A program made the translations under genes and the position numbers. The notes under the pieces were generated by a model. That model made no database searches and was not told the DNA's origin. It saw only the letters and a list, made by a program, of their open reading frames with translations. A stretch of 11,966 bases of DNA, taken from an uncultured Clostridia bacterium (GTDB lineage Bacteria; Bacillota; Clostridia; TANB77; CAG-508). Below are positions 6,781 through 11,896 of this stretch, piece after piece. The DNA lies in contig CAPZDM010000049.1 of the NCBI GenBank assembly GCA_948745425.1, positions 1 through 11,966 of the forward strand. Direction: 5' to 3'. Position 1 is the stretch's first letter. The number at the start of each line of letters is the position of its first letter.

Positions 6781-7995
6781 CTATGATTTCTCTATTTGCT
6801 TTTCATTATTTTTTAAATTTAGTTTATTGTTCGTCCTTAGATAAATTAAATAGTATGATATAAATACTTGATATATCAAAAATACTGCAGATAATCCAAA
6901 CATGTATTTAAGTCCCATTTTATACATTAATCCACATAAGAATATACCTGTTGCATCCCCTAAATATTTTACAACATATCTAAAATTTGTATATTCTAAT
7001 TAATATTCATTACTAACAGCATTAATATAATATCCATCACAAATATTTTCATACGCTGTTGAAATTAAGATAGACCATGTTGTAGCAATTAATATTATTA
7101 TTACATTATTTGATAAGAATGCTATTATATAAAACATAAGTCTTATACCAAATTTAATAGTAATTGTAATATAATCATTTTTAGGTGTTAAGTATTTTAA
7201 TGCTAATATTCCTATTCCATCTGCTATTAACCCTATTACTAATAAATAATTTGTAGCTCCACTATCTGTGAATCCAAAATAATTTGTAAATGTTAGCATT
7301 TTTAGACCTAAAGCTGTTGAATATGCTGTTGCTCCTACAAAAGTATAAATCATATATGTTATTTGCAATTTATCTTTTAATATATATTTAAATAGTGGAA
7401 TTTTTGTTTTTTTCTTTATTTCATTTGTTTCTCCTATTTTAATGTTAAATATGGATATTATTGAAATTGCTAAAAATATAGCAGAAATACATAGGCATAC
7501 ATTGTAGTTTACTAATATTCCTATTATATTCTTTCCAATTAATACTCCTCCAACTAAAATACCTATATCCCTAAATAAATATTCTGTAAGTTTTCTTTTA
7601 CTATACATTGTATTGTTCTTTATAATTGTTGTTATTAATGGATATATACTTGTGGTAATTAAATATCCTACTAATATATCAATTATTATTGAAATATTTA
7701 TTAATATATAATTACCTGTTTTGTTTAAATATAATAGAACTAATGTGTTTACAAATTTTAGAATTAATGCAAATATTACAAAATTCTTTAATTTTTGCAA
7801 TTTAATGTATTTTCCTATAAAAAATATGCCTATTACACTTATTAGTGTTCCAATACTAATTATATTGCTAATGTCTATTACTGCAAAATTATTATCTTGT
7901 AGCCAAAGTTGCCTAAAATTCTCCCATAGACCTATTGACATACTAAAAAATGCTAACATAATTAATATTTTATTTTCACTTTTTATCTTTTTCAT
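6781..7995 (-). pseudogene. MFS-like 12-TM transporter interrupted by an in-frame TAA
   Basis: The gene starts MKKIKSENKILIMLAFFSMSIGLWENFRQLW and encodes a very hydrophobic protein typical of a drug or sugar MFS permease. An in-frame TAA (7000-7002) stops it after 331 aa, following NAVSNEY. The same frame then continues for 72 codons with LEYTNFRYVVKYLGDATGIF and a further membrane pair (GLKYMFGLSAVFLIYQVFIS), ending at TAG 6781-6783. The joined length of about 404 residues is normal for this superfamily, and the truncated form loses about two helices. The start lies 3 bases after the HAD gene stop, so the two form one operon. It may be a nonsense-mutated gene or a sequencing error. No recoding signal is evident. 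The substrate is unknown. Confidence 0.75.
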
Positions 7996-7998
7996 ATG

Positions 7999-8583
7999 TT
8001 ACTCACTTTCTTCTATGTATTTATATATATCTTCCCAATTCGATTTATTTACTATGTTTCCATGATTTTCTTTATATTCCGTTATCCTAATTACTTTTAT
8101 GCCTTCATTAGATACCTTAATGCAATTTGCTAGCTGATCATCTATAAATATGTCTACTTCTTCTTCTTTACAAATTTTTGCTTTATCTCTAGCATTTACT
8201 ATTATTTTATCATATTCTATATTATTTTTATCTAACCAATTTTTACTTAACATATATGGATCATCATGGAATTCTTTATCTCTTGCTGTAATTATATATA
8301 TTTTATTTCCTTTTTGTCTTAGTTTCTTTATAGCATTAATTACCCCTTCTCTTGGTTGTGCATTTTTGGTTATTTCTTCTTGTATTACTTTTAAAAAGTA
8401 TTTTAATTCCTCATATGTAAATCCATATATTTCTTGATAAGTATTTCCATTATTTTTATTTTCTACATATTTATCTTGATTAGTTATATTTTTACCTAAT
8501 TTCTTTGCATAATCTATTGCTGCTTTTTTTAGTTCATCTCTTATATCTGTTAATGTATCATCTATATCTATTCCTATTATCAT
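7999..8583 (-). CDS. HAD-superfamily 5'(3')-deoxyribonucleotidase-like hydrolase (NT5C family)
   Basis: The 194-aa protein carries all four HAD motifs. Motif I is GIDIDDTLTD (nucleophile D6, acid/base D8), motif II IITARD (T99), motif III the lysine of ARDKAKIC (K134), and motif IV IFIDDQ (D148, D149). The sequence style matches the NT5C/YqfW group, which dephosphorylates nucleoside monophosphates or related small phosphoesters in the cytoplasm. AAAGGAGAATAT precedes the ATG, and a consensus TATAAT at 8619-8624 (minus) marks a likely promoter, although its -35 is weak. The MFS-like gene starts 3 bases after its stop, so the phosphatase and the transporter probably served one metabolite. The family call is good, the substrate inferred. 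Confidence 0.75.
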   Translation of the reverse strand: MIIGIDIDDTLTDIRDELKKAAIDYAKKLGKNITNQDKYVENKNNGNTYQEIYGFTYEELKYFLKVIQEEITKNAQPREGVINAIKKLRQKGNKIYIITARDKEFHDDPYMLSKNWLDKNNIEYDKIIVNARDKAKICKEEEVDIFIDDQLANCIKVSNEGIKVIRITEYKENHGNIVNKSNWEDIYKYIEESE

Positions 8584-8693
8584 ATATTCTCCTTTAATTT
8601 GTGTTTCTTATTACTTAGATTATACAACAAGATTTAGTTTTTTTCTACAATAAATTACTATTTGGTCAATTCTTTCGAAAATTTATAATAGAT

Positions 8694-8756
8694 CCTGTAC
8701 AGGAACAAAAGTGGCTTCGCCACTCGGACGCCCAAAGGGCGACCCTACAACAACAT
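8694..8756. repeat. Dispersed palindromic repeat, copy 2 (TTGTAGGG type)
   Basis: Three hairpins lie in a row: CCTGTACAGG (8694-8703), AGTGGC-ttc-GCCACT (8710-8724) and CGCCC-aaa-GGGCG (8729-8741). They end in ACCCTACAACAACAT. The end matches the CCCCTACAACAATA end of the copy at 2414-2474. Local GC content is far above its surroundings. It lies between two minus-strand genes, after a terminator. Confidence 0.55.
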
Positions 8757-8785
8757 AATCGATTTCTCCTATACAACAAAAAAGT

Positions 8786-8813
8786 GTGAAGAACCCTTAA
8801 AAGGGTTCTTCAC
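8786..8813 (-). terminator. Terminator of the 65-aa membrane protein gene
   Basis: GTGAAGAACCCTT (8786-8798) and AAGGGTTCTTCAC (8801-8813) form a 12- to 13-bp stem. On the minus strand it is followed by ACTTTTTTG, a clear T-run, 8 bases after the gene's stop. Confidence 0.9.
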
Positions 8814-8820
8814 AGGATAC

Positions 8821-9018
8821 TTACAAATGAAATTGATTTTCTTTATTTGCCATAACAGAAAACCATAACATAGACACGATAATTGTGTATACCAAACTAG
8901 TAATCACGAATTCAATTACTATGTTTAGCTCTGTTAAATCTTTTGCATGATAGTCCATTGTATATGCTATAGCAAATGAAATCATTGCACACACTATGGT
9001 AGTTAATATTTTCTTCAT
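8821..9018 (-). CDS. Small two-helix membrane protein, unknown function
   Basis: The 65-aa protein has a first hydrophobic helix at about residues 4-20 (ILTTIVCAMISFAIAY) after a KK start. A short polar loop with YHAKDLTELN follows, then a second helix at about 33-54. Both ends are likely cytoplasmic or both exposed; there is no cleavage motif. It has a complete unit of its own: an extended -10 promoter, GGAGG ahead of the ATG, and a strong terminator. It is divergent from the first XRE gene, whose operator lies about 70 bases beyond this promoter. I do not recognise the family. It might be a modulator peptide or part of the neighbouring XRE-controlled islet. Confidence 0.7.
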   Translation of the reverse strand: MKKILTTIVCAMISFAIAYTMDYHAKDLTELNIVIEFVITSLVYTIIVSMLWFSVMANKENQFHL

Positions 9019-9065
9019 TTCATTCTTCCTCCGTTTTGCATTTATTTTTTAATAGAACTGTCTTT

Positions 9066-9094
9066 ATTATACCACAAATTAACATAATTTGCAA
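9066..9094 (-). promoter_or_regulatory. Promoter of the 65-aa membrane protein gene
   Basis: On the minus strand TTGCAA (9089-9094), exactly 17 bases, TATAAT (9066-9071), with TGG before the -10 making an extended -10. It is near consensus, so basal expression should be high. Confidence 0.8.
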
Positions 9095-9163
9095 CTTTTT
9101 TCGATTTTAGTATCGGTAATATGAATAAAAGTCCTTAAATGTGGAAATTAATTTATACATATA

Positions 9164-9177
9164 GACGATTCTTCGTC
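9164..9177. promoter_or_regulatory. Operator 1: GACGA-ttct-TCGTC
   Basis: A perfect 5-bp inverted repeat with a 4-base centre sits just upstream of the -35 position of XRE gene copy 1, whose -10 is TGCTATACT. It shares the ACGA-N4-TCGT core with operators 2 and 3. It is a likely autoregulatory site for the XRE proteins, by inference. Confidence 0.6.
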
Positions 9178-9230
9178 AATGTTATCTTTTTAATTTTGCT
9201 ATACTTTGTCGAGTAGAAAAGAGGGATGTT

Positions 9231-9467
9231 ATGCAATTATCTGAAGCTGTTAAAAAAAGAATTATAAATTTAGCAAATGCTAGAAATATGAATTTACATG
9301 CACTATCTCTAAAAGCTGGAATTCCATATTCTACATTAAATAGTTTTATAAACGGAAAAAGCCAGAGTCCTAAATTGGTTACTTTACTACATATTTGTGA
9401 AGGTTTTGGTATTGAATTAAATGAATTTTTTACTGATATACTTTTTACAGATGTTGAAGAAGATTAG
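9231..9467 (+). CDS. XRE-family repressor, copy 1
   Basis: The 78-aa protein is almost entirely a Cro/C1 helix-turn-helix: MQLSEAVKKRI at the start, helix 2/turn/recognition helix in LSLKAGIPYSTLNSFINGKS (residues 25-44), and a last helix ending GIELNEFF. It has no sensor domain, so it probably acts as a plain DNA-binding dimer controlling itself and its neighbours. GAGGGATGTT precedes the ATG. The promoter is an extended -10 TGCTATACT with an operator-like repeat just upstream. It is 59/78 identical to the gene at 9991, and the leader sequences also match, so one arose from the other by duplication with a 760-bp offset. The small size and acidic tail DVEED are shared by both. Confidence 0.85.
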   Translation: MQLSEAVKKRIINLANARNMNLHALSLKAGIPYSTLNSFINGKSQSPKLVTLLHICEGFGIELNEFFTDILFTDVEED

Positions 9468-9517
9468 TTACATTTCTCTGAACTATAATCCTTTTAGTCT
9501 ATTTCATTTGATTTATT

Positions 9518-9851
9518 CTATTTTTTTAGATTTTCTATTACAGTTCTAACTCCATCACAAAATCCGTGTTTTATAAAATTTCTCATTATCATAAGCTATT
9601 ATTAAATTTTGCCTCATACAATAATCATCTAACTTACTTAGTATATCTTCCCTTATATTATTAAAATGTGGTGGTACATTTTTTATAATCCTTACAAGCC
9701 TTTCATAATCAACAGGATACCTCTCTGATATTTTTAAAATTTCCTCTTTATCTTTTTTAGTTCTCATATATATCTCTTCTTCTCTTTCTTTAAATATCAC
9801 TTCTAGCATTGTATCTTCAATATGCTCTTCAATATCTTTAATTCGAATCAC
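9518..9851 (-). pseudogene. Conserved-looking 110-aa protein with an apparent frameshift near its end
   Basis: The open frame gives 98 aa from a GTG at 9851 (GGGAGG 7 bases ahead), rich in charged helices: MIRIKDIEEHIEDTMLEVIF, then RYPVDYERLVRIIKNVPPHF. It ends NEKFYKTRIL at TGA 9555-9557. Dropping one A from the AAAA at 9569-9572 lets the chain continue as HGFCDGVRTVIENLKK to a TAG at 9518-9520. FYKxGFxDGV is a common ending in this kind of small clostridial protein, so the longer 110-aa form is probably ancestral. It has a consensus promoter and the best operator in the cluster, so it is the likely target of the flanking XRE repressors. Function is unknown. Confidence 0.6.
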
Positions 9852-9865
9852 ATTAGTACCTCCCC

Positions 9866-9885
9866 ATTAACGATTTTTCGTTAAT
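9866..9885. promoter_or_regulatory. Operator 2: ATTAACGA-tttt-TCGTTAAT
   Basis: A perfect 8-bp inverted repeat with a 4-base centre lies directly after the -10 box of the minus-strand gene, over its expected transcription start. Binding there would block initiation. The core matches operators 1 and 3. Confidence 0.65.
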
Positions 9886-9914
9886 ATTATATTCCTAATA
9901 AAATAAGTAGTCAA
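9886..9914 (-). promoter_or_regulatory. Promoter of the gene between the XRE copies
   Basis: On the minus strand TTGACT (9909-9914), 17 bases, TATAAT (9886-9891). This is one base off the full consensus. It is divergent from, and about 10 bases away from, operator 3 of XRE copy 2. Confidence 0.8.
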
Positions 9915-9923
9915 GTAAATGTT

Positions 9924-9937
9924 GACGATTCTTCGCC
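9924..9937. promoter_or_regulatory. Operator 3: GACGA-ttct-TCGCC
   Basis: This is the counterpart of operator 1 in the duplicated leader of XRE copy 2, with one arm changed (TCGCC in place of TCGTC). The weakened symmetry suggests lower affinity or a diverging specificity of the second repressor. Confidence 0.5.
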
Positions 9938-9990
9938 AATGTTATCTTTCTTATTTTGCTATACTTTGTCTAGTAGAAAAGAGGGGTATT

Positions 9991-10227
9991 ATGCAATTAT
10001 CTGAAGCCGTTAGAAAAAGGATTCTAAATTTGATAAACACTAAAAATATCACTTTACACGGTCTATCTTTAAAAGCTGGAATATCATATTCCACTTTGAG
10101 TAGTTTTATAAATGGAAAGAGTGATAGTCCTAAACTAGCTACTATACTGCATATTTGTGAAGGTTTAGGTATTGAATTACATGAATTTTTTGATGACAAG
10201 ATTTTTAAAGATGTAGAAGAAGACTAA
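9991..10227 (+). CDS. XRE-family repressor, copy 2
   Basis: This 78-aa Cro/C1-type protein is 59/78 identical to the one at 9231. The turn and recognition region is kept (LSLKAGISYSTLSSFINGKS, residues 25-44), and substitutions P32S, N37S and Q45D fall in or beside the recognition helix, so binding preference may have shifted. The true start is the ATG at 9991 after GAGGGG. An upstream ATG at 9919 would run through the operator and promoter and is rejected. Its extended -10 TGCTATACT is the same as in copy 1. It ends before a GATGTGCC hairpin. It probably cross-regulates with copy 1 at the shared operator type. Confidence 0.85.
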   Translation: MQLSEAVRKRILNLINTKNITLHGLSLKAGISYSTLSSFINGKSDSPKLATILHICEGLGIELHEFFDDKIFKDVEED

Positions 10228-10261
10228 AAGAAGTATATTCTATAAAACAAGTTAAGTTTCA

Positions 10262-10290
10262 AGGCACATCACTATATTTGCGATGTGCCT
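10262..10290. terminator. Hairpin between convergent XRE copy 2 and the HipA/HD gene
   Basis: AGGCACATC (10262-10270) and GATGTGCCT (10282-10290) form a perfect 9-bp stem with an 11-base loop. The trailing T-run is weak on both strands (CTTACTATTT; TTGAAAC), so termination may be partial. Confidence 0.6.
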
Positions 10291-10312
10291 CTTACTATTT
10301 AAAAAACTGTTT

Positions 10313-11066
10313 TCAACGACCAACTCCAATAAAATCTATTTTATCTGCATCTCTTACTATTATTCCCTCTAAAGTTTCTGGCATATCATACCAACTATGT
10401 TTATAAATTGCTAGATAGCATTGTTCTATAATTTCATCATCATATTGCAATTTTGTCATTTCTTCTTTTAACATATTAGCACTTAGTAATGCATGGTCTT
10501 TTTTTTTGTATACTTCTATCTACATCATGCCAATATGCTGAAATAATACAAACCTCTTTATTAGCCTTTTCTTCATGCCTTAAAATCTCTATTGTATATT
10601 TTACAACAATTTCCATATGAGATAAAGAATGCTTTGGATCATTTACTTGTTTCATAATATCTACAGCTTTATCTATTAACTTTTTATTTTTTTCCATATA
10701 TTCATCTATTAATTTTTTCTTGTTGTAAAGAGGATACTTATCCTGTATATAAGTTACCCCTTCGTTTAATGTTTCGTTTTCTTTAATGATGTTATAACTC
10801 ATTGAGCCAATTCTTCCTTTATATGTACCTATATCAACTCTAGCACATTCTACATCTATCAACTTCCCAATTTCAGTGGCTAGTTTCTCAGCCCAGTATT
10901 CTCCTGTTATTATTCCTTTTTCTTTGTCTTTTACTTTTGGAAATTTAAAAATTCCTTTTTCTTTTGTTTGTGGATTAACAAGCCATATTTTTTCACTTGC
11001 ACCACTACCAAACTTTCCAGATTCAATATCTTCTACCCAATTATCGAAGTTCTTTAATTCAAACAT
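10313..11066 (-). pseudogene. HipA-like N-lobe fused to an HD hydrolase domain, frameshifted at A9
   Basis: Residues 1-115 resemble the start of HipA-like kinases: GSGASEKIWLVNPQTKEKG, IFKFPK, EYWAEKLATEIGKL, GTYKGRIGSMSYN. At about residue 118 the chain switches to an HD-domain phosphohydrolase (HSLSHMEIV with H150, YWHDVDR with H180/D181). The open frame then ends at 196 aa (TAA 10476-10478) just after a run of nine A (10499-10507). With eight A it continues KKDHALLSANMLKEEM to RDADKIDFIGVGR, ending at TGA 10313-10315, for 250 aa. That restores the fourth HD metal ligand (Asp of DADK). Homologues usually continue after GVGR, often with W, so TGA may be a second lesion (from TGG). GGAGG precedes the ATG. 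It is downstream of and close to the 88-aa gene. Either lobe alone would be inactive. Confidence 0.65.
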
Positions 11067-11093
11067 TCAATTCCTCCAATATACAAGTTTTTA

Positions 11094-11360
11094 TTATTTG
11101 TTAATATTTTTCTCCCAAACATTTCTTACTAATTTTAAAGATAATGTTGACAATGTAAAACCAATTACTGGAACTAATGAACTTAAAAGTATATTATCAT
11201 AATTTCTTACTATAAACGAATATATAATAACTACTATGTAAGTTAAAATACATATGCATATTTTTCTAGTCCAGCTAGTTTCCCATTTTTTATCTAATTC
11301 AACTTTTTTATTTCTCTCCTTAATTTTTATTATCTCATTTTGCAATTCTTCATTATTCAT
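11094..11360 (-). CDS. Small 2TM protein with N-terminal coiled coil
   Basis: The 88-aa protein opens with a charged helix (MNNEELQNEIIKIKERNKKVELDK), then the motif WETSWTRK. Two membrane helices follow at about residues 33-51 and 58-76, and the tail is basic (VWEKNINK). This layout occurs in a family of small uncharacterised bacterial membrane proteins carrying the same WETSWTRK-type motif. I know no function. AGGAGATT lies ahead of the ATG. The HipA/HD gene starts 27 bases downstream, so the two are likely one transcript. A hairpin at 11412-11435 isolates it from the toxin locus on the right. Confidence 0.7.
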   Translation of the reverse strand: MNNEELQNEIIKIKERNKKVELDKKWETSWTRKICICILTYIVVIIYSFIVRNYDNILLSSLVPVIGFTLSTLSLKLVRNVWEKNINK

Positions 11361-11411
11361 TTTTCTAATCTCCTATTTTAATATTTTCACTCTATTTCTT
11401 ATAAACATTTT

Positions 11412-11435
11412 AAGACTAGCTTCGCTAGTCTTTTT
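11412..11435 (+). terminator. Hairpin with plus-strand T-run upstream of the 88-aa gene
   Basis: AGACTAGC-ttc-GCTAGTCT followed by TTTTTAT reads as a terminator on plus, but no plus-strand gene precedes it. On minus it would lie in the 5' region of the 88-aa gene without a T-run. It may end an antisense transcript or be a relic. Confidence 0.55.
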
Positions 11436-11545
11436 ATGGTGCGAGTGTTCTTATAGGAATTTTTAAAAAATGTTGGGAAATCAATAATTACATGGCACAC
11501 AAAAAAGCATATTTACATTATTTCTCAAAAATTTGTTTTGTTCGC
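11436..11545. other. AT-rich intergenic stretch with no supported gene
   Basis: The stretch holds a short ATG frame (11492-11563) without a ribosome site at proper distance, and nothing else recognisable. It separates the minus-strand 88-aa/HipA-HD unit from the plus-strand toxin promoter. Confidence 0.6.
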
Positions 11546-11574
11546 TTGTATTTTATTAAATAATATTATATAGT
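11546..11574 (+). promoter_or_regulatory. Probable promoter of the toxin mRNA
   Basis: TTGTAT (11546-11551), 17 bases, TATAGT (11569-11574). The predicted start near 11581 places the 5' end of the RNA right at the inverted-repeat arm ATAGAAAATGAGA, as expected if the RNA ends are meant to pair. Confidence 0.5.
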
Positions 11575-11651
11575 TATAAACAATAGAAAATGAGAATAAG
11601 CAGTATGGGTGCTACCACTTTACATACACGGTTTTAACTGTGAGAATGGAG

Positions 11652-11659
11652 GTGGTGCT
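11652..11659 (+). promoter_or_regulatory. Toxin ribosome site complementary to the 3' UTR
   Basis: GTGGTGCT overlaps the Shine-Dalgarno sequence and pairs perfectly with AGCACCAC at 11780-11787. That 3' segment can instead pair with ATGTGGTG of the downstream hairpin, so the two foldings compete for it. A small hairpin, CACGGT-N4-ACTGTG (11627-11642), lies just ahead. Confidence 0.6.
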
Positions 11660-11661
11660 AT

Positions 11662-11775
11662 ATGGTAGAACAAGCTATGTTAATGATAATATACTTACTT
11701 TTCTACGGTTTAGTAGGAATGACTATTATAGCATTTGCCTTGATTATTGCATTAGTAGTAATTTTGAGCAAATAA
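11662..11775 (+). CDS. 37-aa hydrophobic holin-like toxin of a candidate type I TA system
   Basis: The peptide begins MVEQAMLMIIYLLFYGLVG and continues as one hydrophobic helix (IIAFALIIALVVILSK) ending in SK. It resembles the small 'putative holin-like toxin' peptides of Firmicutes, which start with a short EALxLM-type segment and insert in the cytoplasmic membrane, and is comparable to TxpA/BsrG-type toxins. GGAGGTGGTGCT is an unusually strong ribosome site 4 bases before the ATG. Eight of its bases (GTGGTGCT, 11652-11659) are complementary to AGCACCAC (11780-11787) just after the stop. A consensus antisense promoter faces it from the 3' side. The start is fixed by this ribosome site. The toxin role is inferred from size, hydrophobicity and architecture. 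Confidence 0.7.
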   Translation: MVEQAMLMIIYLLFYGLVGMTIIAFALIIALVVILSK

Positions 11776-11861
11776 TAAAAGCACCACATTACGCTTCGCC
11801 AAGCTATGTGGTGTTCATCATATTTATATGGTAGCACACATTTCTGTGGCTCTCATTTTCT
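11775..11861 (-). ncRNA. Antisense RNA (candidate antitoxin), about 85 nt
   Basis: The start is set about 7 bases after the minus-strand TATAAT at 11868-11873. The end is the hairpin CACCACAT/ATGTGGTG (arms around 11782-11789 and 11806-11813), which on the minus strand is followed by CTTTTATTATTT. The RNA would overlap the 3' end of the toxin mRNA tail to tail, as RatA overlaps txpA and SR4 overlaps bsrG. Pairing would give RNase III a target, and it also covers the segment that pairs with the toxin ribosome site. No RNA data were available. Confidence 0.6.
11781..11814 (-). terminator. Terminator hairpin of the antisense RNA
   Basis: CACCACAT and ATGTGGTG arms enclose a loop with GCTTCGCCAAGC that can pair further. 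The T-run (GCTTTTATTATTT) is on the minus side. The plus side (GTTCATCATA) is poor, so it terminates the antisense RNA rather than the toxin mRNA. Confidence 0.65.
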
Positions 11862-11867
11862 ATCTTT

Positions 11868-11896
11868 ATTATACATTCATTTTTTATCTTTGTCAA
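11868..11896 (-). promoter_or_regulatory. Perfect sigma-A promoter of the antisense RNA
   Basis: On the minus strand TTGACA (11891-11896), exactly 17 bases, TATAAT (11868-11873): full consensus in both boxes with optimal spacing. It is the strongest promoter in the window, and no minus-strand protein gene follows within 500 bases, which points to an RNA product. Confidence 0.85.

Larger units (their letters stand above)
11583..11863. repeat. Long-range inverted repeat joining 5' and 3' ends of the toxin RNA
   Basis: ATAGAAAATGAGA (11583-11595) is the exact reverse complement of TCTCATTTTCTAT (11851-11863). A second nested pair is TGCTACC (11610-11616) with GGTAGCA (11830-11836). Together they would close the toxin transcript into a loop, as in known type I toxin mRNAs. 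Confidence 0.7.

Noticed and set aside
9164..9937. LexA boxes as an explanation of the ACGA-N4-TCGT sites
   Set aside because: Firmicute LexA sites are GAAC-N4-GTTC. The core here differs, and two XRE genes sit beside the sites.
9919..9990. 24-codon N-terminal extension of XRE copy 2
   Set aside because: It would translate the operator and promoter. The duplicate gene starts at the equivalent internal ATG after GAGGGG.
11492..11563. 23-codon frame starting ATGGCACACAAAAAA
   Set aside because: No ribosome site at a usable distance, and it runs into the toxin promoter.
11640..11834. 64-codon frame overlapping the toxin in another frame
   Set aside because: It starts at a GTG without a ribosome site and reads through the hairpin and inverted-repeat region. 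The 37-aa frame has the strong ribosome site.
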